Part shown: piece after piece, positions 1 to 6,130 of the stretch
Numbering within the stretch: position 1 is the first letter of the stretch
Layout of the letters: each line of letters begins with the position of its first letter
From: Anaerolineae bacterium
GTDB lineage: Bacteria > Chloroflexota > Anaerolineae > B4-G1
Assembly (NCBI GenBank): GCA_030620125.1
Contig: JAUXFI010000075.1
Location: 1-8,700, forward strand
DNA length: 8,700 nucleotides
Reading direction: 5' to 3'
Position numbers and translations under genes: made by a program
Notes under the pieces: generated by a model
Told to the model about the DNA's origin: nothing
What the model saw: the letters and a program-made list of their open reading frames with translations, nothing else
Databases searched by the model: none

Positions 1-689
1 AGCGCACCACCTGCAGCATTGATCCGCTCGACCTCATCCTGTGGAACGGAAGAGGAGCCGTGCATCACCAGGGGGAAACCGGGAACGAGCTGTTGAATAG
101 CCTCAATGATCTCAAAGTGCAGCGACTGACCGCCAGAGAACTTGAATGCCCCGTGGCTGGTGCCGATCGCGCAGGCAAGGCTGTCACAGCCGGTGCGCTC
201 GATGAACTCGGCCGCCTGCTCAGGATCGGTCAGGTGAACCTGATCCTCGGCCACGCTGATATCTTCCTCGACGCCGCCCAACTGCCCCAGTTCGGCCTCG
301 ACGCAAACTCCCCTGGCATGCGCGCGCTCCACCACACGCTTTGTGGCAGCGACGTTCTCCTCAAATGGCAAGTGGCTGGCGTCTATCATGACCGAGGAGT
401 AAAAGCCAGACTCGATGCAATCGTAGCAGGTCTCCTCATCGCCGTGATCGAGATGCACCGCAAAAACAGCCTGCGGGAAAATCTCGTCAGCCGCACGGAT
501 CATGTACTCGAGCATGCTCTTGTTCGTGTACTTGCGTGCTCCCCTCGAGATCTGGATGATGAACGGCGACTGGGAAACAATGTTGCCGCGGAAAAGCCCC
601 ATCGTCTGCTCGGCATTGTTTATGTTATAGGCGCCAATAGCGTACTTGCCGTAAGCCTGCTCAAACAGTTGCTTGGTTGTGACAATCAT
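1..689 (-). CDS. fba: Class II fructose-bisphosphate aldolase, N-terminal 229 codons (3' end outside window)
   Basis: Reverse-strand reading from the ATG at 689-687 is open to the window edge. It gives a zinc-dependent class II aldolase, which cleaves fructose 1,6-bisphosphate to DHAP and glyceraldehyde 3-phosphate (or the reverse) in glycolysis/gluconeogenesis in the cytoplasm. Visible family landmarks: the start MIVTTKQLFEQAYGKYAIGA; HLDHGD at residues 79-84, with a metal-ligand His and the catalytic Asp81-type residue; EAELGQLGG at 131-139; the DSLACAIGTSHGAFKF stretch at 169-184 with a metal-ligand His; and LVMHGSSSVPQ at 207-217. The family is about 300-345 aa, so the last third is missing. 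The start is supported by an AGGAGG Shine-Dalgarno 6-7 nt upstream (about 696-701) and by a sigma70-like promoter at 831-859. It is separated from the next minus-strand gene upstream by about 450 bp of repeats, so it is probably transcribed alone or as the first gene of its unit. Family assignment is secure; the subtype is not tested. Confidence 0.95.
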   Translation of the reverse strand, partial: MIVTTKQLFEQAYGKYAIGAYNINNAEQTMGLFRGNIVSQSPFIIQISRGARKYTNKSMLEYMIRAADEIFPQAVFAVHLDHGDEETCYDCIESGFYSSVMIDASHLPFEENVAATKRVVERAHARGVCVEAELGQLGGVEEDISVAEDQVHLTDPEQAAEFIERTGCDSLACAIGTSHGAFKFSGGQSLHFEIIEAIQQLVPGFPLVMHGSSSVPQDEVERINAAGGA

Positions 690-830
690 GTTTTGCCTCC
701 TGCAAAAGTGTTGGTAGCACAATTCTAGTGTGGCTCCCACCATACGTAGAGCAGTGCCTGGTCCCCGTCCTCGTAGTACTCGACCCTAGCACCAGTGCCG
801 TGATCATCAGCACAATAAGGTACTGATCAC

Positions 831-859
831 AGTATATAATCTAATGCGTTTAACGTCAA
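831..859 (-). promoter_or_regulatory. Predicted sigma70-type promoter of fba
   Basis: On the minus strand, TTGACG (859-854) and TATACT (836-831) are separated by exactly 17 bp. This matches the vegetative -35/-10 consensus at 5/6 and 5/6. Transcription would start near 824 and give a leader of about 135 nt before the fba ATG. It is the strongest promoter-like sequence in the window. Confidence 0.7.
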
Positions 860-863
860 ACGC
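846..863. promoter_or_regulatory. 18-bp palindrome over the fba -35 box (putative operator)
   Basis: GCGTTTAACGTCAAACGC is symmetric at 16 of 18 positions (arms GCGTTT/AAACGC, centre ACGT) and fully covers the -35 hexamer of the predicted fba promoter. A dimeric repressor bound here would occlude RNA polymerase. Size and symmetry resemble LacI/GntR-type operators, but no regulator gene is present to support a name. A second inverted pair, GTGATCA (800-806) and TGATCAC (824-830), lies at the expected transcription start. Confidence 0.45.
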
Positions 864-870
864 TATACAG

Positions 871-996
871 GGCTGCCAGTATCTCCTCAAAAAGTTGGGG
901 CGAAAGTAGGTCGGATTTGCTATCCGACCCTGTGGCGGTTAGCAAAACCGCCCTACGCTGCCCTTGCCCCAAGGTATTGAGAAGATACGCTGCCAG
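871..996. repeat. Branched palindromic element: closing stem plus two hairpins with complementary loops
   Basis: The outer arms are imperfect: TATCTCCTCAA (880-890) pairs with the 977-987 region at 10/11, extended by CTGCCAG-like ends. Inside them come a 7-bp stem TTGGGGC (895-901)/GCCCCAA (966-972) and GTAGG (906-910)/CCTAC (952-956). These enclose two perfect hairpins. Hairpin 1 is GGTCGGAT (909-916), loop TTGCT, ATCCGACC (922-929). Hairpin 2 is GGCGGTT (934-940), loop AGCAA, AACCGCC (946-952). The loops are exact reverse complements, so the hairpins are inverted copies with diverged but still paired stems, as in the inverted REP pairs of enterobacterial BIMEs. It lies upstream of the fba promoter. 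No transposase or host gene is visible. Confidence 0.7.
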
Positions 997-1004
997 GTGG
1001 TGTC

Positions 1005-1125
1005 GTAACTGCTCAGGCTACCCTCCCGCAGGTTACGATTAGCTGTGCTCGCAGGCTTGCATAGCCGTTGGGACGTGCTCTGGCGTTGACAGCCCGTCCC
1101 AACCTGCGGGAGGGTGAGTAGTAAC
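1005..1125. mobile_element. MITE-like element A (121 bp) with exact 8-bp target duplication
   Basis: The left end GTAACTGCTCA (1005-1015) and right end TGAGTAGTAAC (1115-1125) are inverted repeats at 9/11. A perfect 15-bp inner inverted repeat follows: ACCCTCCCGCAGGTT (1020-1034) with 1101-1115. A 9-bp hairpin GTTGGGACG (1067-1075)/CGTCCCAAC (1095-1103) lies inside. The element is flanked by GTGGTGTC at 997-1004 and again at 1126-1133, an exact 8-bp direct repeat read as a target-site duplication. It has no coding capacity, so it is non-autonomous. It lies directly downstream of the stop codon of the gene at 1137-1604 and could act as that gene's transcription terminator or 3' stabiliser. Confidence 0.8.
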
Positions 1126-1136
1126 GTGGTGTCTCC

Positions 1137-1604
1137 TCACTCTCCCAAAGGCCAGAACGGCAGATCTCCCACGTCGCGCTCCGTCCCCGGTTCCAACGAG
1201 ACAGGGAATCCGATTTCGTAGCCCTGGTGACGAACCACGATGGTCTGCGGCCCGGACGGAACGTGATCCAGGCGGAAGTAACCGTCGTCGTTGGCCGTTA
1301 CCTGCAGAGATGTCCCGTGTATGGCGACCTGGGCTGGTAGAGGACTGCCGTCCAGTCGTATCACCCGCCCGACCACCGCCATCTCTCCTGCGGGGGGTGC
1401 GGGAAGCGCCCGGTAAAGCAGCAGCGCAGCGACGATGATCACAGCCGCCAGCGGGAGGGCGACCGCCCCGAAACGCTTCCAGCGACGCCAGCTAGGCAGC
1501 CTCCGTGGAGGGGTGGGGGCATCCTCAAGCAGTTCACCCTCACTTTCCTCAACCTCCGACCGCAAGGTATCTATTCTGTCTTCAATGCTCTGTTCCTGGC
1601 TCAT
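1137..1604 (-). CDS. Membrane-anchored protein with carboxypeptidase-regulatory-like domain
   Basis: A 155-aa protein of unknown function. Residues 1-45 are charged and cytoplasmic (acidic 15-28, then basic PPRRLPSWRRWKR). Residues 46-64 are one hydrophobic helix without a signal-peptidase site. Residues about 75-150 look like a small beta-sandwich of the CarboxypepD_reg-like type (pattern VxGRVxRxDGSPLPAxVxI...NDDGYFRLDxVPSGxxTIxVRHxGY). With positive charges before the helix, the beta domain should face outward. Such domains usually assist adhesion, folding or assembly of surface proteins and carry no catalytic residues. The ATG at 1604-1602 follows the stop of the pilin-like gene by 13 nt, with a GAGGA motif overlapping that stop, so the two are almost certainly co-transcribed. 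Together they suggest a small surface-structure unit. Fold assignment is by pattern only; no enzyme activity is implied. Confidence 0.82.
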   Translation of the reverse strand: MSQEQSIEDRIDTLRSEVEESEGELLEDAPTPPRRLPSWRRWKRFGAVALPLAAVIIVAALLLYRALPAPPAGEMAVVGRVIRLDGSPLPAQVAIHGTSLQVTANDDGYFRLDHVPSGPQTIVVRHQGYEIGFPVSLEPGTERDVGDLPFWPLGE

Positions 1605-1617
1605 TGAAACATTTTCC

Positions 1618-2166
1618 TCAAGGATTGATGCGTGTTTCGTACGTCTCTATCGTATCTCCGCCCGCCTTGACCTCGATTCGGATGGTAGTGGGATCACGGT
1701 ACCTGGTATCCAGGTAGACGGTAGTCTCCCAACTGCCGTCCGCGTTCACTTTTGTTTTGGGCTGGCCCCACCAGGCATTGGTATGAATAGAGGGGTGTAT
1801 GATTGCTCCTTCTGGCGCGTTGGCCAGGTGGCCCCGAAGATGGTGGGCGAAACTACCCTGCTCGTAGTCTGTTTCTCCCAGGTTATTCAGCCAGTCCGCT
1901 ATGACCGACTCAGACCACGAGTGGGTGTGGCCTATCTGGAGTGGCGGGGTCGTGATGGTCAGGGCTACGGGGGACTCGTCTTCTTCACCGACCAGGGCGC
2001 TGCGGGCGGTCGAATAGACGTTGCCCACGCCGCCGCCGAGGACGACGAGTATGCCGATGGTGACGCCGGTGATGAGTGCGATTAGAAGCGCATATTCGAC
2101 CTTGCTCTGCCCCCGTTGGGCGCAACGGATCCGCTGGTTTCTCGTGTCTCTGCCGTTATCAGTCAT
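1618..2166 (-). CDS. Flp/type IVb pilin-like protein with long C-terminal domain
   Basis: A 182-aa protein. Its N-terminus looks like a class III (Flp/TadE-type) prepilin: a basic leader (residues 1-19) ending RCAQRG, then Q20-S-K-V-E24-Y25. Prepilin peptidase would cut after Gly19, leaving the conserved Glu at +5 followed by Tyr. A hydrophobic helix (26-47, ALLIALITGVTIGILVVLGG) and GVGNVYSTA follow, as in Flp pilins. Ordinary Flp pilins end soon after this, at about 50-80 aa. This one continues for about 120 residues (62-182) as a hydrophilic, Trp/His-containing region that ends in an apparent beta-rich segment. It is therefore either a minor pilin/pseudopilin with an exposed head or a surface protein using the pilin export signal. 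A GGAGG lies 11 nt upstream of the ATG. The next gene encodes a membrane-anchored beta domain. No tad/pil assembly genes are in the window. Confidence 0.8.
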   Translation of the reverse strand: MTDNGRDTRNQRIRCAQRGQSKVEYALLIALITGVTIGILVVLGGGVGNVYSTARSALVGEEDESPVALTITTPPLQIGHTHSWSESVIADWLNNLGETDYEQGSFAHHLRGHLANAPEGAIIHPSIHTNAWWGQPKTKVNADGSWETTVYLDTRYRDPTTIRIEVKAGGDTIETYETRINP

Positions 2167-2215
2167 CCTGGTCTATACCTCCGAGACAGATAAAGGTCTC
2201 ACGTGATCGCCTGTC

Positions 2216-3007
2216 CTACAGCGATTGTTGGGTGCTGCATACAAGGTACCCGACGTTTTTTCCTGCTGGAAAGTCGGCAGTTATCCCCCTGGCGCAAATG
2301 TGGTAGCAACTGGCAATCTCCTGGACGGATTCTTCTAGCAGTAGCTCGTATGTTTTTGTGACACAGATTGCCTCCTGGTGAGGCAATTGATTCTTCACGC
2401 AGTTCAAAATATCCTTGACAGGCGGACTCGTGAAACCAAGATCCAGGCCCGTGTCAAAGCTAAATCCTGCATCCCAGGGAGGATCAATGATCACAATGCA
2501 GGGCTGATCCTCTGGAAGCAAATTCGGGCGGAACAGAGTCTGAAACCTTCCGAGCTTGAAAATCGCCTGGAAGCCTAGTTTTTGGAAATTGGTTCGTGTC
2601 AGGTTGTAAACGGAGCTGTCACTTTCGAAACCGATAGCAAGAGAGGCGCTGGTTATTTCGGCCACGTGATACAAAAGGTTGCCCGATCCGGTGAAAAGAT
2701 CAACTACCGTCAATCTCGCTTCTGGAAAATGCTGCTGCATCACCTCGTGAACCACATTGGCTATGGAGACGGCATGGCGGTCAACAGTACACTCTATGGC
2801 CGTTCGGCCAGCTATGCGCAATCCCATTTCGTGGTAGGTTTGAGGCAGCATCCCATAAAGCTGAATGTAATTGGGGTCATCAAATATCTTCTCGCCAGCA
2901 AGCAGAACCTCATCGAGGTCGAGTACCTTTCCCTTTTTTGGCCCCAGTAGTTCATTTCGATAGGCGTCGGATTCTGATGACCTGGTTTTGGGTGTCTTTG
3001 TTTTCAT
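2216..3007 (-). CDS. SAM-dependent methyltransferase with DPPW catalytic motif
   Basis: A 263-aa Rossmann-fold methyltransferase. Residues 101-110, VVDLFTGSGN, are the SAM-binding motif I. Glu128 in GFESD is placed to bind the SAM ribose. IIDPPWD at 173-179 is motif IV, used by enzymes that methylate exocyclic or ring nitrogens of nucleic-acid bases. The order motif I, acidic residue, DPPW followed by GFSFDTGLDL fits RNA cap guanine-N2/TGS1-like or UPF0020-type folds better than RsmD, which has DPPY. Residues 1-70 are an unassigned N-terminal extension. The substrate (RNA or DNA base) cannot be read from sequence. No restriction gene is nearby, so a restriction-modification role is not supported. 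The ATG start lacks a clear Shine-Dalgarno. The coding region is visibly more A/T-rich than its neighbours and is preceded by mobile element B, which suggests transfer. The pilin-like gene starts 49 bp downstream of its stop. Confidence 0.8.
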   Translation of the reverse strand: MKTKTPKTRSSESDAYRNELLGPKKGKVLDLDEVLLAGEKIFDDPNYIQLYGMLPQTYHEMGLRIAGRTAIECTVDRHAVSIANVVHEVMQQHFPEARLTVVDLFTGSGNLLYHVAEITSASLAIGFESDSSVYNLTRTNFQKLGFQAIFKLGRFQTLFRPNLLPEDQPCIVIIDPPWDAGFSFDTGLDLGFTSPPVKDILNCVKNQLPHQEAICVTKTYELLLEESVQEIASCYHICARGITADFPAGKNVGYLVCSTQQSL

Positions 3008-3317
3008 GGCGAGGTGTTCGACAAAATCGAGTACGTTACTACTCAGCCACCGTCATTCCGAGCGCCCGAAGGGCGTGAGGAATCTCGCCGTTGGCAAAGA
3101 TTCAAATTACAGAAAGCGAGATTCCTCGTCGCTCCGCTCCTCGGAATGACGTGTCACGGGCAGCCTGAGTAGCAACTCGAGTACTTGTGTTTGGAACGGC
3201 GCAGGTAGCTTTTGTATACGACATAGTTTACATCAATTGGCGACAGAACGCAACAACGAATGGAAAAGACAGCACACTCGTCATCGCGGCGTTGTGTCCC
3301 CAAATCCGTTGTGCCAC
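3008..3317. other. Intergenic region dominated by mobile element B
   Basis: No gene is supported. Positions 3027-3184 are element B with its direct repeats, lying about 20 bp upstream of the methyltransferase ATG. The remaining 3185-3317 has one weak minus-strand promoter-like pair, TTGCGT and TAAACT (17-bp spacing, about 3220-3255). If that pair is real, the methyltransferase mRNA leader would contain the whole palindromic element. I see no convincing terminator for the TPR gene. Confidence 0.6.
3035..3176. mobile_element. MITE-like element B (142 bp) with exact 8-bp target duplication
   Basis: The ends GTTACTACTCAG (3035-3046) and CTGAGTAGCAAC (3165-3176) are inverted repeats at 11/12. The exact direct repeat TCGAGTAC flanks them (3027-3034, 3177-3184). 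The interior is a long cruciform. An outer 12-bp stem CGTCATTCCGAG (3051-3062)/CTCGGAATGACG (3140-3151) encloses a small hairpin CGCCC-GAA-GGGCG (3063-3075). A second perfect 12-bp stem GAGGAATCTCGC (3077-3088)/GCGAGATTCCTC (3116-3127) lies inside that. The CGTCATTCC...GAGGAATC palindrome is a repeat type I recall in many bacterial genomes. Here it sits as cargo between the GTTACTACTCA ends shared with elements A and C. Confidence 0.82.
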
Positions 3318-4727
3318 TCAGGGCAACTCACCCAGCGCCCGCTTGACGAGCGGGACGAGTTCCCCCGTGGTATCGAGGTCCAGCGCGCGGCTGAACTCTT
3401 CTCGCGCTGCCTGGTGCTCGCCCTGGACAGCCCGCAGCCGGCCCAGGTGGTAGTGGGCTGAGGCCAGCATCGGATCGAGAGAGATGGCCCGCCGGAGGTT
3501 ATCCTCCGCAGTCCCGTAATCCCCGGCCTGAAAGGCGGCCCAGCCCCGCAGGTCGTGAGCGCGGGCGTCGTCGGGCGAGAGTTCGATCAGCTTCTCCGTG
3601 GCCTCGACGCCCTGTTCCTCGGTGCTGATGTTGTGATCCAGGTAGAAGCGGGCCAGGATCTCCCACAGAACCGGGTCGTCAGGTTCGAGCGAGATAGCCT
3701 CGCGCAGCCAGATATCTGCCGCCACGTAGCGCCTCTCTGCAACCCAGGTCTGGCCGATCTCGACACACGTGGCCGGGTTGGTGGGGTCCAGGTCGTAGGC
3801 CGTCTCGTACTCGGCGCGGGCGGCGGCAAAGTCCCCCATCCGGTCGTAGTGCAATCCCAGGAAAACGTGAGCCATAGCCGAATCGGGGGCCAGCGCGACG
3901 GCCTGATGAAGGTGAGGGCTGGCCTCGACCAGGCGGCCCATCTGGTCGAGTGCGTGGCCCAGGTGAGCGTGGGCGTCTGGGTAGTCGGGGTTGTGCGAGA
4001 GGGCACGCTCGAACTGGCGCGTGGCCAGCGCCCACTCCTGCGCTTCGAAGAACGCCCGTCCCAGGAGTGCCTTGCCGTAAGCAGCGTCGTCCGCCGTGCC
4101 CGCCTCTCCGAGCGCGGCGATCAACCTGTCCGCCAGGTCGGTCTGGGCGGCGAAGAGGTGCTGGATGGCGGCGGGGTCGTCGTCGAGCAGCAGTGCCCCC
4201 AGCCGCTCGTGGGCCACGGGGTCGGTGGGGTCAGCGGCGAGCAGCGCCTGGTACTCTGCCTGTGCCGTGTCCCACTCTTGCAGTTCGACGTAGGCGCGAG
4301 CGAGCGTGTGGCGGGCGGCGTGGTCGGCGGGCGCGGGGGACAGCAGCCGTTGGGCGCGCTCGACGACGGCGGGCCAGTCGGCGCGGGCGACGTGGATGGC
4401 GACCCACAGCCGCTCTACGTCGGATCCTTCTGCGCCCAGTCGCTCAGCCTCGGTGGCGGCGATCAGCGCGTCGCCGGTGCGGTCCCAGTCCAGGTAGACC
4501 TGGGCCAGCCGCATGTGGGGCAGCGGGTCGTCAGATCGCAGGCGTGCGGCTTCCTGGTAGACGGCGACGGCGGCGGTGCGCTCGGCTTTGGCGGCCAGTT
4601 CGTCCCCCTGGCGCAGGAGGTTGAGATACGTCATATCGGCGGGGCGAAGGATGAGCACGAGCGCCACGACGAGCAGCGCCAGGGCCAGGAAGGTGATGAG
4701 CAGGTGGCGGTCAGGTTGACGGGTCAC
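3318..4727 (-). CDS. Membrane-anchored tetratricopeptide-repeat protein
   Basis: A 469-aa protein. After a short polar N-terminus, residues 9-27 form one hydrophobic helix (LLITFLALALLVVALVLIL). This is probably an uncleaved anchor that leaves the rest outside the membrane. Residues from about 33 to the end are TPR helix pairs, roughly nine to ten. They are most regular from about 215 onward (for example GRAFFEAQEWALATRQFERA, LGHALDQMGRLVEASPHLHQA and LRGWAAFQAGDYGTAEDNLR), with the usual W/L-G-Y-A-F-A-P positions. TPR arrays are protein-binding scaffolds; no catalytic domain is present, and the partner cannot be inferred. The start is GTG (4727-4725). It has no Shine-Dalgarno, but a TATAAT lies only 6 nt upstream, suggesting a leaderless mRNA. 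The next possible Met (residue 32) would remove the anchor. The gene is divergent from the acyl-CoA dehydrogenase and isolated by element B downstream. Confidence 0.88.
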   Translation of the reverse strand: MTRQPDRHLLITFLALALLVVALVLILRPADMTYLNLLRQGDELAAKAERTAAVAVYQEAARLRSDDPLPHMRLAQVYLDWDRTGDALIAATEAERLGAEGSDVERLWVAIHVARADWPAVVERAQRLLSPAPADHAARHTLARAYVELQEWDTAQAEYQALLAADPTDPVAHERLGALLLDDDPAAIQHLFAAQTDLADRLIAALGEAGTADDAAYGKALLGRAFFEAQEWALATRQFERALSHNPDYPDAHAHLGHALDQMGRLVEASPHLHQAVALAPDSAMAHVFLGLHYDRMGDFAAARAEYETAYDLDPTNPATCVEIGQTWVAERRYVAADIWLREAISLEPDDPVLWEILARFYLDHNISTEEQGVEATEKLIELSPDDARAHDLRGWAAFQAGDYGTAEDNLRRAISLDPMLASAHYHLGRLRAVQGEHQAAREEFSRALDLDTTGELVPLVKRALGELP

Positions 4728-4733
4728 ACCGCC

Positions 4734-4761
4734 ATTATAGCCCTAGATGGGAGGGAGGCAA
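4734..4761 (-). promoter_or_regulatory. Predicted promoter of the TPR gene, positioned for leaderless transcription
   Basis: On the minus strand, TTGCCT (4761-4756) is 16 bp from a perfect TATAAT (4739-4734). The GTG start codon begins 6 nt further on, where transcription would be expected to begin. No ribosome binding site fits between them. Confidence 0.5.
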
Positions 4762-4795
4762 GAAGCGGGGGGCAGGATGCAGGGTTCGCCGAGGA

Positions 4796-4831
4796 TCTCC
4801 CGACCGAGGCGGAAGGGGCTCGGTCGGGAGA
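4796..4831. repeat. Perfect 13-bp inverted repeat between the divergent promoters
   Basis: TCTCCCGACCGAG (4796-4808) and CTCGGTCGGGAGA (4819-4831) are exact inverted copies with a 10-bp spacer. The repeat lies about 35 bp upstream of the TPR -35 box and about 35 bp upstream of the acyl-CoA dehydrogenase -35 box, so it sits outside both predicted transcripts. There is no T-run on either side, which argues against an intrinsic terminator. It could be a shared operator or a dispersed palindromic repeat. Confidence 0.6.
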
Positions 4832-4864
4832 CCTTTGCCCATCAGGGGAAGTGAATACACCGAC

Positions 4865-4892
4865 TTGCGCGCTGGCGAGCTATGACTATAAT
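4865..4892 (+). promoter_or_regulatory. Predicted promoter of the acyl-CoA dehydrogenase gene
   Basis: A perfect TATAAT (4887-4892) is preceded at 16 bp by TTGCGC (4865-4870), a weak -35. Expected transcription start is near 4899, giving a leader of about 32 nt. That leader has no recognisable Shine-Dalgarno before the ATG at 4931. Confidence 0.5.
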
Positions 4893-4930
4893 TGTAGACG
4901 TGCTTCGATGCTTGACCAAAGTAGTTTGTA

Positions 4931-6130
4931 ATGGATTTTTCTCTCTCTGCTGAACACGAGATGACCCGCCAGATGGTGCGCGAGTTCGCCGAGCGCGAGG
5001 CGGCTCCTACCATCAAGGAGTATGATCGCGCCCAGCGGGTCAATCGTGACATCCTCCCCCGTATGGGCGAGCTGGGCCTGCTGGGCATCTGCATCCCGAC
5101 CCGCTATGGCGGAGCCGGGATGGACTATGTCTGCCTGGGGCTGGTGTGTGAGGAACTGGAGCGGGTAGACACGTCCCTGCGGGTGGTGATGAGTGTACAC
5201 GTCGGGCTCAACAGCCTGGGGCTGCTCCAGTGGGGCACGGAGGAGCAAAAGCGCCGTTTCCTGGTCCCCCAGGCGCGGGGAGAGCGAATCGCTACCTATG
5301 CCCTCACCGAGCCGGGGGCGGGGTCCGATGCCGCCGCTATTGTCACCACCGCCCGCCGCGCGGGGGACGTCTACGTCCTCAACGGCGAAAAAATGTGGAT
5401 CAGCCTGGCCGACGTGGCCGACAGCTTTATCATCTTTGCCAAGACCGACCCCCGCGCCGATCCGCCCCACAGAGGCATCACGGCCTTTATCGTCCAGCGA
5501 GAGATGAAGGGGGTCACTACCGGCGACATCCACGGCAAGCTGGGGGTGCGCGCCGGCTCGACTGGCTGGATCAGCCTGGCTGACGTGGAGGCGCCGGTCG
5601 AGAACCGGCTCGGCGAGGAGGGAGAGGGCTTCAAGATCGCGATGAGTTGCCTGGACAACGGGCGCTACACCGTGGCCTTTGGGGCGACTGGTCTCATCCG
5701 CGCCTGCCTGGAGGCATCGGTAAAGTATGCCCGTGAGCGCTGCACATTTGGGCGAGAGATCGGGCGGCACCAACTGATCCAGCAAATGATCGCCCGCATG
5801 ACACGGGACTATGAGATGGCGCGGCTTCTGTGCCTGCGGGCCGGGTGGCTCAAGAACCAGGGGAAGCGCAACACGCGGGAGACGAGCCTGGCCAAGTGGT
5901 TCGCCACCGAGGCCAGCTTCGCCGCTGCCTCCGACGCGGTACAGATCCACGGGGCCTATGGCTACTCCGACGAGTACGACGTCGAGCGATTCTTGCGCAA
6001 CGCCAAGGGCGCCTGCATCTACGAGGGTTCCAGTCAGGTCCACGAACTGATCCAGGCCGGATACGCGCTGGGCTACCGGGAGGACCGGCCGCTGCGCTGC
6101 GAGTTGCTGGCGTATGATCCTAATGCGTAA
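4931..6130 (+). CDS. Acyl-CoA dehydrogenase (FAD-dependent)
   Basis: A 399-aa flavoprotein of normal family length that catalyses alpha,beta-desaturation of an acyl-CoA (or the reverse enoyl-CoA reduction), passing electrons to ETF. Residues 124-136, [13 protein letters not shown], match acyl-CoA dehydrogenase signature 1. Residues 338-357 match signature 2 with one exception (Ala342). The catalytic base is Glu365 in IYEGSSQ, the position used by short/medium-chain and glutaryl-CoA enzymes. Helical N-terminal, central beta and C-terminal helical domains are all present. Arg84 in SLRVVMSV aligns with the Arg that glutaryl-CoA dehydrogenase uses for its substrate carboxylate (human Arg94), where SCAD has Gly, so a dicarboxyl-CoA substrate is possible. 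The adjacent Ser of that enzyme is Val here. An in-frame TAG at 4922-4924 makes ATG 4931 the only plausible start. The last two residues and the stop come from the repeat element at 6121-6294. The etfBA genes follow after 182 bp, indicating the partner. Confidence 0.93.
   Translation: MDFSLSAEHEMTRQMVREFAEREAAPTIKEYDRAQRVNRDILPRMGELGLLGICIPTRYGGAGMDYVCLGLVCEELERVDTSLRVVMSVHVGLNSLGLLQWGTEEQKRRFLVPQARGERIATYALTEPGAGSDAAAIVTTARRAGDVYVLNGEKMWISLADVADSFIIFAKTDPRADPPHRGITAFIVQREMKGVTTGDIHGKLGVRAGSTGWISLADVEAPVENRLGEEGEGFKIAMSCLDNGRYTVAFGATGLIRACLEASVKYARERCTFGREIGRHQLIQQMIARMTRDYEMARLLCLRAGWLKNQGKRNTRETSLAKWFATEASFAAASDAVQIHGAYGYSDEYDVERFLRNAKGACIYEGSSQVHELIQAGYALGYREDRPLRCELLAYDPNA

Larger units (their letters stand above)
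690..1136. other. Intergenic region filled by regulatory DNA and two structured elements
   Basis: No coding sequence is supported here. From left to right it holds the fba leader and ribosome binding site (690-825), the fba promoter and operator palindrome (831-863), a branched hairpin-pair element (871-996), and a GTAACTGCTCA-ended insertion (1005-1125) with its 8-bp direct repeats (997-1004, 1126-1133). The insertion stops 3 bp short of the stop codon of the gene at 1137-1604. Confidence 0.8.

Noticed and set aside
60..728. 222-codon plus-strand open frame
   Set aside because: It is the antisense shadow of the aldolase gene, whose protein is clearly recognisable on the minus strand.
1435..2085. 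216-codon plus-strand open frame
   Set aside because: It crosses two well-supported minus-strand genes and has no ribosome binding site or recognisable domain.
2183..2200. GAGAC/GTCTC hairpin upstream of the pilin-like gene
   Set aside because: Only 5 bp of stem; too weak to call a regulatory or terminator structure.
4796..4831. Intrinsic terminator or riboswitch
   Set aside because: No T-tract on either strand, and it lies upstream of both predicted transcription starts.
3555..4931. 458-codon plus-strand open frame opposite the TPR gene
   Set aside because: Low-complexity G/V/R/Q-rich translation with no family features; the minus strand gives a regular TPR array with a membrane anchor. 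The frame is open only because of high GC.
4886..6043. 385-codon minus-strand open frame
   Set aside because: Antisense to the acyl-CoA dehydrogenase, which has intact signatures and a catalytic Glu.
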